A stretch of 64,000 nt of DNA from NCBI GenBank assembly GCA_016699835.1, contig CP064987.1, positions 1,612,001 through 1,676,000 of the forward strand. The letters run 5' to 3'. The DNA comes from Phycisphaerales bacterium (GTDB lineage Bacteria; Planctomycetota; Phycisphaerae; Phycisphaerales; UBA1924). The notes below the pieces were generated by a model. That model had not been told where the DNA came from, ran no database searches, and worked only from the letters and a program-made list of their open reading frames with translations. This document shows, in pieces, positions 34,531 to 43,566 of the stretch. Every line of letters starts with the position of its first letter. Position 1 is the first letter of the stretch. A program made the position numbers and the translations under genes.

Positions 34531-35706
34531 ATGACTCCACTAGAACTAGAAACAATCCGGACTGAGGCACGAACGGCACTTGGCGATATCCGTCCAGCAT
34601 CGGATTTCGGCATAACAGATAATGATATCCCCGTTAATACCTCACACACTTCAGCAGGAAGAGATCTTCCACCATACTATATTGTGTATTTTCTTATGAT
34701 TGGTCTTCTTAAATTTCACGACTCTGGACGATGGGAAAAGGTGGCATGGTCAATCCCAATCATCTTCGACAATGAACTGTTCCTTATAGAGTATCGCAAG
34801 TTCGGTCTTGGTCTATTTGCGATGAAGTCCGGCACGAGCGAGGAAAACGCCATAAAGATAGTATCACGTATCCGAACCGCGGCAAAGCGTGCATCAAAGT
34901 ACTTTGACTGGCTAGCAAGCAACGGCAGTACAGGATCGAACATAACTGTTGTGAATAAAGCCTCGGATTTATATGGTCGCTATCAATTTCATCTTTCGGC
35001 GTATAAATCCATGCTAGATACATCAAATGCGATCAAAGACACATCCTATCTAACTGCTGAGCACAAGGGTATCAATCTTGACGCCCATGTTACCCGCGTC
35101 AATGCACTTCTGCGATCACGCACGGAAAGCCGATGGTGCTCACTGTCGGCCATCGATTGCTTTTTCAGTTGGACCGAGCACATTTTCATACATATAGCCA
35201 TATTGAAGGGCACCGTAACAACAGGCGTACAGGTCGCAGAACTCGCAGAAGCCGACTGGAACGTCAAATTCAAAACGGCCATTGATCTGTCAAATATGAC
35301 TACAAAGAGGATGTTTGATGAGCTTGTTCATATCCGACGCCAGATTAGAAACTATAACGCCCACGGTGCATTCGGCAAAGATGGAAGCACATTCTTATTT
35401 CACACCAATACAGGTGCAGTTCCTGTTAGCCTAAAAGTAGAATCGAATCATTATGGGTTTATGTTTGGTGTTGAAAATGAAATTCCGGAAACAAAGGCGA
35501 TTGAAACCATAGAAAAGTTTGTTGAGTATTTAGAAACTATTGAGCCCACAGCTATGCGGTATATCCAAAATTCGAGGCTGCCTACAACTCTGAGTTATGC
35601 ACTCGACGGTACATATCTGAATGCCATGAGCTCAATTGATAAAATGAACACACTCATTGAACGATTGAGCTACGAACATGACCGCGCGGCGAATATGGAC
35701 TGGTGA
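34531..35706 (+). CDS. AT-rich hypothetical protein with HEPN-like RNxxxH motif
   Basis: 391 aa. Third-position A/T use is far above all neighbours, so the gene is probably acquired. Its helical C-terminal half contains MFDELVHIRRQIRNYNAHGAFG; the R-N-x-x-x-H core is the catalytic signature of HEPN ribonucleases and of many abortive-infection proteins. The N-terminal part (PPYYIVYFLMIGLLKFHDSG, WSIPIIFDNELFLIEYRKFG) is mixed alpha/beta. No signal peptide or membrane helices. GAGG is eight bases before the ATG. It stands alone between a repeat array and a gene remnant. A defence or toxin role is an inference from the motif and setting; no partner antitoxin gene is visible next to it. Confidence 0.65.
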   Translation: MTPLELETIRTEARTALGDIRPASDFGITDNDIPVNTSHTSAGRDLPPYYIVYFLMIGLLKFHDSGRWEKVAWSIPIIFDNELFLIEYRKFGLGLFAMKSGTSEENAIKIVSRIRTAAKRASKYFDWLASNGSTGSNITVVNKASDLYGRYQFHLSAYKSMLDTSNAIKDTSYLTAEHKGINLDAHVTRVNALLRSRTESRWCSLSAIDCFFSWTEHIFIHIAILKGTVTTGVQVAELAEADWNVKFKTAIDLSNMTTKRMFDELVHIRRQIRNYNAHGAFGKDGSTFLFHTNTGAVPVSLKVESNHYGFMFGVENEIPETKAIETIEKFVEYLETIEPTAMRYIQNSRLPTTLSYALDGTYLNAMSSIDKMNTLIERLSYEHDRAANMDW

Positions 35707-35832
35707 CATTTTTTAATGGATCGGCATTACTCAACGTTCAATGTGCAGAGAACCCGTTCCAACATGTAATTCCCCCTATCCTCATTACGGCTTCTCTAGA
35801 CTCCGATCTTATGATGAAGGCTCTACAGGTAT

Positions 35833-36075
35833 TTATGGTCCTCGCTTAGGCATCGTCTGCATCGCTCGCTCGAGCCGCTCGAGGCGGGCCGTGAGGGACT
35901 CGATCCGGGCCTTCTACGACCGGATCGTCGCCCGCTGGTCCCGGATCGCTGTGTGTTGCTCTTGAATCGCTGCCTTCTGGTCCTGAATCGCCGCCTGCTA
36001 CTCCCGGATCTCTGCTTGCTGCTCCTGGATCGCCTTCACCGCGAGCACGGTCACGCGCGAGCCCTCGACGCCCGT
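35833..36075 (-). pseudogene. Decayed S74/tail-fibre C-terminus with extended coiled coil
   Basis: The minus strand reads SRVTVLAVKAIQEQQAEIRE, then a stop, QAAIQDQKAAIQEQHTAIRD, QRATIRS, a second stop, and KARIESLTARLERLERAMQ. The intact gene at 37653-39173 has SRVTVLAVKAIQEQQAAIQE...KAQIESLTARLDRIERAMNE. The relic is therefore the 3' end of a paralogue; both stops are TAG at positions where the paralogue has CAG. It carries about three extra heptads of the coiled coil, so the original gene was not identical. Everything upstream is lost and ends close to repeat P3 copy C. Confidence 0.75.
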
Positions 36076-36135
36076 GGCCGGGTGCCGTGGGACATGCGCC
36101 TCGCCCGCCCCGCGAATGGGTGCGAAGCCCAAGGC

Positions 36136-36172
36136 GATGGCTCAGAGCAGCCATCGTCCCGGGGCACCCGGC
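36136..36172. repeat. Dispersed palindromic repeat P3, copy C
   Basis: Stem GATGGCT / AGCCATC around CAGAGC, followed by GTCCCGGGGCACCCGGC. Located 8 bases past the stop of the exported gene at 36180. Confidence 0.7.
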
Positions 36173-36179
36173 GGGACTC

Positions 36180-37457
36180 TTACGGCATCGGCGTGGTCAC
36201 GGTGTAGCGGAAGACGACGCTGCGCAGGCCCATGCGGTTGCCGCCGTCGGTGACCCACCCGGCCGACACATGGAACGAGTACACCTGCTCGTTGACCACC
36301 TGGTCGGCGAAGTCGAACGTGCGCGACTGGAGGGCGCCGAATCCCTGGACGGTGGGAGTGAACACCGTCACGGTCGTCGTCGGGCCGTTGTGGTCCACCC
36401 GATCGAGGATGAAGACAAGGTCATTGGAGGTCGAATCGTCCCAGAAGTACGCGGTGGCGTCGAGGATGATGGCCCCATGGGGAAGGTGGAGTTGTGCCCT
36501 GAACGATCCGCCGCTCCCGGTGGCCTGGATGTCGTTGAGGCCCCGGATGAAGCCCGTGCCGCTGCTGCTTGGCGCAAACTCGGATATGCCCAGCGAGTAG
36601 TACCGCGTCGTCGTCGGGACGGTGAGCGTGCCGCCGAGGACGACGTTGCCGTTGAACGTCGCGTTGCCGGTCGCGAGGACGTTGCCCGCGACGTGCAGAC
36701 GCTGGGTGGGCGAGGTCGTCCCCAGGCCGACAAAGCCGAGATCGGTCACGGTCATCGCCGTCGTCGTGCCGACGAAGAGCCGCCAGGAGTTGTCCGACCC
36801 GTCGAGCCAGTGGTAGGCGAGCGTCGAGCCCGTGGTGTTGTTGTATCCATAGAAGGGGCGGCCCGTGGCGTTGTCGGTCGTCACCCACATCCCGCCGAAG
36901 CCCCCGGCCCCGCCGCCCAGCCGCGAGACCTGGAAGACGCCATTGCTCGTGACGGGCGTCGAGGCGTTGATCCCGACGAACGTGCCGTCGAAGCGGGCCC
37001 CGGTCGTGCCGAGGGGCGTCCAGGGCTTGAGCGAGGTTCCCGAGACGATCGACCGCGAGGCGTAGGGCGTGGCGGTCAGGCGTTGACGCGAGAGCGCGGT
37101 GAAGCCCGAGGCCGTGGAGCAGGTGAGGCCCGTGTCGGTCCGCACGTCGATCTGGAGGTAGCGCTCGTTCCCATCGAAGACGTCGCCGAAATCAAGCCCG
37201 ACGGCGAACGTCCCGTCGGCGGCGACGGTGAGATTGTCCACGCAGAGCGTCGTCCCCTGGATCGTGCCGCCGACTGGAGCGTTGTACAACCCGAAGCGCA
37301 TGTCGTACAGCCCGCTGGCGGGCGAGCCCGAGACGTCGAGGCGGCCCTGGTACGTGAAGCGCGTGGTGAGCGGCTGGGCGAGAACGGGCATGGCCACGAA
37401 CGAGGCGACGACGATCGCCAGGGCACACACCGTTCGTTTGAATGTGATATCGCGCAT
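36180..37457 (-). CDS. Exported adhesin/tail-fibre-like protein 1
   Basis: 425 aa from the ATG at 37457 (AGGAGATC upstream). Signal peptide KRTVCALAIVVASFVAMPVLAQ. The N-terminal domain TTRFTYQGRLDVSGSPASGL, then YDMRFGLYNAPVGG, is shared with the two neighbouring genes. A central domain contains FVGINASTPVTSNG, GGMWVTTDNATGRPFYGYNN and LDGSDNSWRLFVG, typical of phage-tail-like repeats. VGLGTTSPTQRLHVAGNVLATGNATFNGNV is the 'G-x-G-T-x-x-P-x-x-x-L-H-V' motif of tail-fibre stems. It has no S74 chaperone at the C-terminus; instead a beta-sandwich ending SVVFRYTVTTPMP. Probably a secreted trimeric fibre; the C-terminal half is found again in the 39287 gene. Confidence 0.75.
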   Translation of the reverse strand: MRDITFKRTVCALAIVVASFVAMPVLAQPLTTRFTYQGRLDVSGSPASGLYDMRFGLYNAPVGGTIQGTTLCVDNLTVAADGTFAVGLDFGDVFDGNERYLQIDVRTDTGLTCSTASGFTALSRQRLTATPYASRSIVSGTSLKPWTPLGTTGARFDGTFVGINASTPVTSNGVFQVSRLGGGAGGFGGMWVTTDNATGRPFYGYNNTTGSTLAYHWLDGSDNSWRLFVGTTTAMTVTDLGFVGLGTTSPTQRLHVAGNVLATGNATFNGNVVLGGTLTVPTTTRYYSLGISEFAPSSSGTGFIRGLNDIQATGSGGSFRAQLHLPHGAIILDATAYFWDDSTSNDLVFILDRVDHNGPTTTVTVFTPTVQGFGALQSRTFDFADQVVNEQVYSFHVSAGWVTDGGNRMGLRSVVFRYTVTTPMP

Positions 37458-37652
37458 GGGAGATCTCCTGGGCGCGAGGGTCGGCCCACGCGCCATGATG
37501 CAGACCCAATCTACCACGTCCAGCCCAAAATGCCAAGGATTTCGGCCCGTTGAATGGGCACCGCCCGGCACATCGCCGTTCAACGGGCGCCTTGGTGGCA
37601 CTCTGGGGCCCGTGTGGGCCATGTTGGAGAGCGTGAGGTGGAGTTGGACCCT

Positions 37653-39173
37653 TTACCTTGGAGTCGTCTCATTCATCGCCCGCTCGATGCGGTCGAGGCG
37701 GGCCGTGAGGGACTCGATCTGGGCCTTCTGCGACTGGATCGTCGTCTGCTGTTCCTGGATCGCGGCCTGCTGCTCCTGGATTGCCTTCACCGCGAGCACG
37801 GTCACGCGCGAGTAATCGATGCCCACGGCGTGCCCGTCTGGATCGAGGGCGACTGCGTCGGGTAGGACGCGGGCGACGTCCTCGGCGATGAGGCCCAGAT
37901 CATGCCGGCCGCGCGTCTCCTCCGGGGCCTTGCTGTTCCAGACATACGAGACGGGCGCGAGCCGCACGAGTTCATCGACGCCCAGCGACAGCGGAGCGAT
38001 GTCGTCTTTGAACTCTTGAGAAGAGGTCTGGGTGAGCGACGTGCAGCGGATGGCTCCGCCGACGTCGAGGCGGAAGGTGGGGCTGGTGTTGTTGATGCCG
38101 ACGTTGCCGCTTACGTTGACGACGAGGCGGTCGGTGGGCGCCTGCCCGATATCGCCCGTGGCGAGGACGACGGTTCCATAGCCGGTCGAGACGCGGGAAC
38201 TCCCGCCGCCGGAGTTGGCGATCGTGCCGCCGCCGAACTGGTTGTGGTAGTAGTTGTACGACATGTGGATGCCGTCGCCCAGGGCGGGGAAGGACCCGTA
38301 GAGGAACCCGCTGGAGTTGCCGCCGCCGATGCGGAAGTGCTTGTAGTCGCCCGCGCTGGTCCCGAGTTCCATGTCTCCCGCGACGGTGAGCGTCTTGCCG
38401 GGGGTGTTGGTGTTGATCCCGACGCGCCCGTTATTGCCGATGCTCAGGCGGGTGTTCCCGCCGTTGACGAAGACGGTGCTCCCGCTCGCTGTTGGATCGA
38501 CGTTGTAGAACCCGAACACGCCGTCCGTGCCTCCATCGAAGTGGAAGTCCGCGGATGTGCCGAGAAACCGGAAGAAACCGCTGTCGTCGGAGCGCATGTC
38601 GAGGCGGGCGAGGGGCGATGTGGTTCCAAGCCCGATCGAGCCGTTGACCTGGAGGTTGCCGAGCGTGATGAGCGTGCCGTCGGCGTTGACCAACGCCGCT
38701 GTTGCGGGCGAGCCGTCGGGCGAGGAGAGCGATGAGGCGTTCATCGCGTGGATCGCCCGGGGCGTCGCGCCGATGAACTGGTCTGGCACGAGCGTGGTGA
38801 ACCCGGTGTCGTCGTCGCACGCGAGGCCCGTGCTCGTGCGCGTGCGGATCCGGATCGTGTAGGTCAGATCGCGGCTAAATGAGCCGAGATCGATCGTGGT
38901 GCTGAAGAGCCCTTCGATCACCGGCACGCCCACACGGCAGAACCGGGCCACCTCGTTCCCCGAGTTGAACGGATCGATCAGGCGGAAGTCAATGTCGTAG
39001 GACCCGGTCGCTGCCTGGCCGTTCTCCGTGAGTCGGCCTTGATAGACAAAGGATGTCTGGGCAAGGAGCGGCACGGCGGGCACACCGAGCCCCGCCAGAG
39101 CACTCACGCCAGTCAACATCAGGGTCAGCAACGATCGGGACGAATGGGAAGAGGTCATGGAATGGCCGCGCAT
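37653..39173 (-). CDS. Exported tail-fibre-like protein with S74 intramolecular chaperone
   Basis: 506 aa. Signal peptide SLLTLMLTGVSALAGLGVPAVPLLAQ. The N-terminal domain SFVYQGRLTENGQAATGSYD, then IDFRLIDP, is the same as in the adjacent genes. The middle is tail-fibre stem (IGLGTTSPLARLDM; RVGINTNTPGKTLTVAG; VGINNTSPTFRLDVGGAI). The C-terminus is a Peptidase_S74 chaperone: SSQEFKDDIAPLSLGVDELV, LAPVSYVWNS, HDLGLIAEDVARVLP, then a coiled coil (IQEQQAAIQEQQTTIQSQKA). S74 domains trimerise and then cut themselves off at a Ser; SSQEFK supplies the candidate Ser-x-x-x-K-x-D. It is likely a trimeric cell-surface fibre. A decayed copy lies at 35833. Confidence 0.85.
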   Translation of the reverse strand: MRGHSMTSSHSSRSLLTLMLTGVSALAGLGVPAVPLLAQTSFVYQGRLTENGQAATGSYDIDFRLIDPFNSGNEVARFCRVGVPVIEGLFSTTIDLGSFSRDLTYTIRIRTRTSTGLACDDDTGFTTLVPDQFIGATPRAIHAMNASSLSSPDGSPATAALVNADGTLITLGNLQVNGSIGLGTTSPLARLDMRSDDSGFFRFLGTSADFHFDGGTDGVFGFYNVDPTASGSTVFVNGGNTRLSIGNNGRVGINTNTPGKTLTVAGDMELGTSAGDYKHFRIGGGNSSGFLYGSFPALGDGIHMSYNYYHNQFGGGTIANSGGGSSRVSTGYGTVVLATGDIGQAPTDRLVVNVSGNVGINNTSPTFRLDVGGAIRCTSLTQTSSQEFKDDIAPLSLGVDELVRLAPVSYVWNSKAPEETRGRHDLGLIAEDVARVLPDAVALDPDGHAVGIDYSRVTVLAVKAIQEQQAAIQEQQTTIQSQKAQIESLTARLDRIERAMNETTPR

Positions 39174-39286
39174 GGGAGACTCCAGGGGCGGTCGCTCCAC
39201 GAATCGGGATGTGGCCGTGGACGAACAGACCGCGGCCACCCAGTGTACCAGAACGGTCTAGTTGGACAAGACGATTCGCGTCCGAC

Positions 39287-40576
39287 TCACGGCATCGGCG
39301 TGGTCACGGTGTAGCGGAAGACGACACTCCTGACGCTGATGCGGTTGCCGCCGTCGGGGTCCCAGGTCATGTACATCGTGTAGGTGTTCGTCTGGTTGTC
39401 GATCACCTCATCGGGGAAGGAGAGCGTCTGGTTCACGAGGTTCCCCGCCGGGGCGACCAGGCTGGGGGTGAAGCTCGCGAGGTTGACCGCGGTCGTGCCG
39501 TCGTGGGGCACGCGGTTGAGGATGAAGGTGATGTTGTTCGAGTTCGACTGGTCGTAGAAGTACAACTGGGCGTCGAGGAGGACCGCGCCCTGGGGAAGGT
39601 TCAGGTGCCCGTAATAGGCGCCGTTGTTGTCGAGGAGGAAGAGTTCCTGGGTGGTCATGTTGTAGTTTGCGCTGGCGGGCGCGACCATGAACGAGCCGGG
39701 GCCCATCGTGTAATAACGCGTCGTCGTGGGCACGTTGATCGGACCGCTCACCGTGAGGCTACCGCCGACCGTCTGGTTGCCGTTGACGATCGAGGCTCCG
39801 GTCACGAATGAGTTCCCGACGACGTGCAGTCGCTCGAGGGGCGTCGTCGTCCCCAGACCGACGTTTCCGTTGCTAGTGACCACCAGCGGGAGTGAGGATC
39901 CGACCTGTAGTCGCCATGAGTTGTCCGATCCATCGAGGTAGTGGTACGCGAGCGTCGAGCCGGTCGTGTTGTTATATCCATAGAACGGGCGACCCGTCGC
40001 GTTGTCCGTCGTCACCCACATCCCACCGAATGCACCCGGAGCCGCGCCGGTCCGCGAGACCTGGAAGAGCCCGTTACTCGTCACCGGCGTCGACGCGTTG
40101 ATCCCCACGAACACGCCGTCGTATCGCAGGCGCCCCGTCGATGTCGTCTCCCAGGGCTTGAGCGAGAACGCCGAGTGCGGCGTCGCGAGCAGTCGCTGAC
40201 GCCCGCTGAGTGTCGTGTACCCGGTCGTGTTCGCGCACGACAATCCTGTATCCTCTCGAACTTCGATCTGCAGATATCGCTCGTTGCCATCGAACACGTC
40301 GCCGAAGTCGAGCCCGACGACGAACGTGCCATCGTCACTCACGCCCAGGTTGTCGGCACAGAGCGTGGTGCCGACCTGCGTTCCACCAACGGCCGATGGG
40401 AACAGCGAGAAGCGGATGTCATGCAACCCGCTCGCGGGCGAGCCGGAGACGTCCAGCCGTCCCTGGTACGTGAACCTCGTCGTGAGCGCCTGGGCGTGGG
40501 CCGAGTGCACGCCGAGCCCTCCAAGTCCGACGCATGCCGCCATTGCCGCCGCCGACATCCGCTGATCAAAGCGCAT
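39287..40576 (-). CDS. Exported adhesin/tail-fibre-like protein 2 (paralogue of 36180)
   Basis: 429 aa from the ATG at 40576 (GGAGATC upstream). Signal peptide MAACVGLGGLGVHSAHAQ. The first 110 residues (TTRFTYQGRLDVSGSPASGL; LDFGDVFDGNERYLQIEV) and the central block (FVGINASTPVTSNG, FGGMWVTTDNATGRPFYGYN) are close copies of the 36180 gene, and both end SVVFRYTVTTPMP. The stem (VGLGTTTPLERLHVVGNS) and C-terminal beta domain differ more. Three such genes lie on the same strand in a row, which favours tandem duplication followed by divergence of the stems. Confidence 0.75.
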   Translation of the reverse strand: MRFDQRMSAAAMAACVGLGGLGVHSAHAQALTTRFTYQGRLDVSGSPASGLHDIRFSLFPSAVGGTQVGTTLCADNLGVSDDGTFVVGLDFGDVFDGNERYLQIEVREDTGLSCANTTGYTTLSGRQRLLATPHSAFSLKPWETTSTGRLRYDGVFVGINASTPVTSNGLFQVSRTGAAPGAFGGMWVTTDNATGRPFYGYNNTTGSTLAYHYLDGSDNSWRLQVGSSLPLVVTSNGNVGLGTTTPLERLHVVGNSFVTGASIVNGNQTVGGSLTVSGPINVPTTTRYYTMGPGSFMVAPASANYNMTTQELFLLDNNGAYYGHLNLPQGAVLLDAQLYFYDQSNSNNITFILNRVPHDGTTAVNLASFTPSLVAPAGNLVNQTLSFPDEVIDNQTNTYTMYMTWDPDGGNRISVRSVVFRYTVTTPMP

Positions 40577-40691
40577 CTGAGGATCTCCATCGTGAGGCGA
40601 CAGCCCTTGGGCCATGCTCGCCTCGCACCATCAACGTACACGACTCTGCCCCAATTGCCAACGTCCATCCATGGTTTTCGTGTCCCGTGGC

Positions 40692-41306
40692 TCACGAATG
40701 TCCGTTCTGGGACCCGCATTCGGGACACGAGATGACGCCCGAATCCTCGCCTGCGTTGGATTTTTCATGCCCGGCCAGGCTGTAGCCGCACGCGACACAG
40801 GGACGGCCAATCGACGATCGCCGCTTGCCGAACCGGGAGAGCCGCCGGATCCAGTGCCGACCGATCCACGCCGCGAGCCCCAGGAGCACCGGTGAAGCCA
40901 ACCACACTGGCAGCACCACGATCCTCGGCTCCCACCACGCCCGAGCCTTCACCGGCACGCCGGGCCACACCCGCTCGCCGGGATCGCGCACCTGCCATGT
41001 GCACTGGAAACTCGGCCAGAGCCAGTGACGCTGATCGATAACAGTGGTCGCGCTCGAAGCGCTCATGCTCGTGCCGCTCTTCGAGGCATGGGCCGCCCTG
41101 TACACGATCGAGCCGCCGAGGAGCGTCCACTGCTTGCCCGAAGCATGCTGCCACGACACCAGCCATCGGCAGGAGGCAACACTCGCCACGCCGATGAGGA
41201 GACCGAGGGCGAGCGACACGATCTTGGTCAACGACCTCAACTGTCTCATCGATCGCCGACCATGATCTGTCATCGATTTGCTGAAGATCACACGTGTTTG
41301 ACTCAT
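40692..41306 (-). CDS. Membrane protein with C-terminal zinc ribbon
   Basis: About 204 aa. One N-terminal helix (IVSLALGLLIGVASVASCRW), a periplasmic stretch of about 90 residues (VIDQRHWLWPSFQCTWQVRD), a second helix (IVVLPVWLASPVLLGLAAWI), and a C-terminal ribbon CVACGYSLAGHEKSNAGEDS followed by GVISCPECGSQNGHS. Same ribbon type as the tandem triplet at 30.4-31.6 kb. ATG at 41306 or 41249; neither has a strong ribosome binding site. Function unknown. Confidence 0.65.
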   Translation of the reverse strand: MSQTRVIFSKSMTDHGRRSMRQLRSLTKIVSLALGLLIGVASVASCRWLVSWQHASGKQWTLLGGSIVYRAAHASKSGTSMSASSATTVIDQRHWLWPSFQCTWQVRDPGERVWPGVPVKARAWWEPRIVVLPVWLASPVLLGLAAWIGRHWIRRLSRFGKRRSSIGRPCVACGYSLAGHEKSNAGEDSGVISCPECGSQNGHS

Positions 41307-41470
41307 GGACCGGTCGTCGGATCCATGTTGTGAGTCATTGTTCCGTGGCCCTTTGCGATTCTTCGGCCCTATCAACACGCGACGGATCAGCGTTTGCGGC
41401 GCATCCTGAAGTTAGACCAGCCTCCCAGGAACCGAACACACTCGCTGTCGAACCCCGTTTATCGTTCCCC

Positions 41471-43360
41471 ATGGACCCCACCATCCTTGCCAGTCTCGTC
41501 CTTGCCGTCCTTCTGGGCGTCCTGCTCATCGTGCTCGGCGTCAAAGGCCGGCGGATCAACGACCATCCCGTCTGCCGCCAGTGCCACTTTGATCTCGATG
41601 GCGTCTATCCCGAGATGCCCACCTGCCCCGAGTGCGGCTCGGGGCTCAAGCGCGAGAAGTCCGTTCTCATCGGCGCTCGAAAGAAGCGTCCGCTCGCGAT
41701 CGTGGTCGGCGTTGTCCTCGCCTTCGCGCCCTTGGCGCCCATCGGGGCCGTCGCCGTCGCGCTGCTCACGGGCAAGGACGTGAACGCGTACAAGCCGCTC
41801 GCGCTGCTCCTGTGGGAGGCCCGCCGAGCCGACGCCGCCCGAGCCCCGGCCATCGCCAACGAACTCCTCACCCGCGCCCGAACCAACGGCCCCGGCAAAC
41901 TCGACGCCAGCCAGTACGCCAAAGCCATCGACACCGTCCTCGCCATCCAGAACGACCCCACCGCGACGTGGATCGAAGGCTGGGGCGACCTCATCGAGCA
42001 GGCGAAACTCGACGGCGTCCTCTCCGCCAAGGCCGAGGAGACCTTCATCGCCCAAGCCCCAACGCTCAAGATCACGACGCGGCCGACGACGCGTGCGGGG
42101 AACGGCAACGCCGGCCCGACGATCCCCGTGCGCATCGACCTCGCCGGCGCACGCGTCGCCTCGGGAACGTCGTTGAACCTGCCGCTCACGCTCGAGAGCG
42201 CGAGTGTTGATGGGAAGGCCGCGACTCTCAACCCGGCTTCAACTCGCACGCGAGGCGATCCCACCGTTCGCATTCTCGGATGGAACACGACAACGAACGC
42301 TCAGGGTGCGGGCATGCCGCTCGGCATGATCCCATTGCAAGGCTCACGCGCGGGACAGACCGCCCGCATGATCTTCACCTCGCCCTTCGGCGGCAGCAAC
42401 CAACTCGACCAGATCGTCAACCTCACCCTCCCGCCCGGCCTCGCCCCCGGCAAGCACACGCTCACCCTCAAACTCAACCTCGCCACGCAGGATCCCTACG
42501 CCAGCGGCAACCCCATCACCATCATCAACGGCCGCCTCACCTCCCCCACCGCTGCACCAACCACGACCGTCCCCATCACGCTCACCACGAAAATCGAGGT
42601 CCTCCCCGACAACGTCCCCACCGTCCAGCCGATCGCCCAGAACCCCGAGACCGACGCGAAACTCCAAGACGCGTTCGCCAAGGCCCGGCTCACGCACGAT
42701 CTCTCCGGTCGACTCTCTTTCGCGAGCCGGTCCGAACCGTGGCTTCTCGCGATACCCAGGAAGGACGCGATTCCCCTCCCGATCGCCGCCGACATCATCC
42801 TCATCGAGGGCACGGGCGCCGAGCAGAAGGAAACGGTCCTCGGCTCGTACACCACCGGCACCCGCGCCGAGGACCCGGATCAGGATCCCTTCGGCATGGG
42901 CGGCTTCGGCTCCTTCTCCTACACCGTCTCGATCAACGGGCAGGTAACCTCGACCTCGTCGGCCGACACCTCGCTCATCCCCGTCCCCCTCGACCACGTC
43001 CCCGCCGACGACGCCCGGATCGTCCTCCGTCCCAGCGAGAAGGTCGCCGAGCAGACACTCGACCTCACCGAGTATTACAACGCCGAGATCCCGCTCGTCA
43101 ACGCAATCAACCCCGCCGAACTCGCCCGCGCCCGCGAGCGTGGCGAGGACCCCTTCGAGCGTGCCCTGAAGATGCAGGCCGACATGGAACGCCGCATGAA
43201 CGAACTCATGCAACGCAGGCGGCCTTCCGCTCGCCCACGCGTGATCCCTTCGACCCCCACTCCCACGACTCCATCGCCAACTCCGACCCCTACTCCCTCC
43301 AGCCCCGACACACCCGAATCGTACCCCCAGCCAACTTCATCACCTAAGGAACCGATCTGA
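41471..43360 (+). CDS. Membrane protein with zinc ribbon and large beta-rich domain
   Basis: 629 aa. An N-terminal helix (TILASLVLAVLLGVLLIVLGV) is followed by a zinc ribbon at about residues 34-60: VCRQCHFDLDGVYPEMPTCPECGSGLKREK. A second helix (PLAIVVGVVLAFAPLAPIGAVAVALL) leads to a large extracytoplasmic part with beta-rich blocks (ITTRPTTRAG; LTLPPGLAPGKHTLTLKLNL) and a long C-terminal Pro/Thr/Ser tail (PTPTTPSPTPTPTPSSPD). The ribbon would lie on the cytoplasmic side between the two helices. Function unknown. ATG 41471 begins the first helix. Confidence 0.7.
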   Translation: MDPTILASLVLAVLLGVLLIVLGVKGRRINDHPVCRQCHFDLDGVYPEMPTCPECGSGLKREKSVLIGARKKRPLAIVVGVVLAFAPLAPIGAVAVALLTGKDVNAYKPLALLLWEARRADAARAPAIANELLTRARTNGPGKLDASQYAKAIDTVLAIQNDPTATWIEGWGDLIEQAKLDGVLSAKAEETFIAQAPTLKITTRPTTRAGNGNAGPTIPVRIDLAGARVASGTSLNLPLTLESASVDGKAATLNPASTRTRGDPTVRILGWNTTTNAQGAGMPLGMIPLQGSRAGQTARMIFTSPFGGSNQLDQIVNLTLPPGLAPGKHTLTLKLNLATQDPYASGNPITIINGRLTSPTAAPTTTVPITLTTKIEVLPDNVPTVQPIAQNPETDAKLQDAFAKARLTHDLSGRLSFASRSEPWLLAIPRKDAIPLPIAADIILIEGTGAEQKETVLGSYTTGTRAEDPDQDPFGMGGFGSFSYTVSINGQVTSTSSADTSLIPVPLDHVPADDARIVLRPSEKVAEQTLDLTEYYNAEIPLVNAINPAELARARERGEDPFERALKMQADMERRMNELMQRRRPSARPRVIPSTPTPTTPSPTPTPTPSSPDTPESYPQPTSSPKEPI

Positions 43361-43566
43361 CCAGGGACCGAGAATGGCACACTCACCCAACCCTTGTGGG
43401 GCCGATGGGAGGGGGGGGAAGGGGGGCTGCCCGCCTGGCTCGACCAACTCTCCTCGCCCCCTTGCCAACTCCCCTGTCTCATCGATCTCACCGCCCTCAC
43501 CCCCCCACCACCGGCACAGGTCCAAGAACCTCGGAGAGGCGTGCTGGTTCGCTCCAAGGGGCCTTT
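43361..43566. other. Gene-free leader of repeat locus 2
   Basis: About 200 bases, C-rich on the plus strand, with CAC followed by a seven-C run and then ACCACCGGCACAG (about 43499-43518). An open frame here has no start signal and shows only composition. The C-tract matches that before locus 1. Confidence 0.5.

Noticed and set aside
35833..36075. TAG read as an amino acid (stop-codon recoding)
   Set aside because: At least one intact gene in the window ends in TAG (12029), and both relics have lost most of their length, so simple decay explains the TAG codons.
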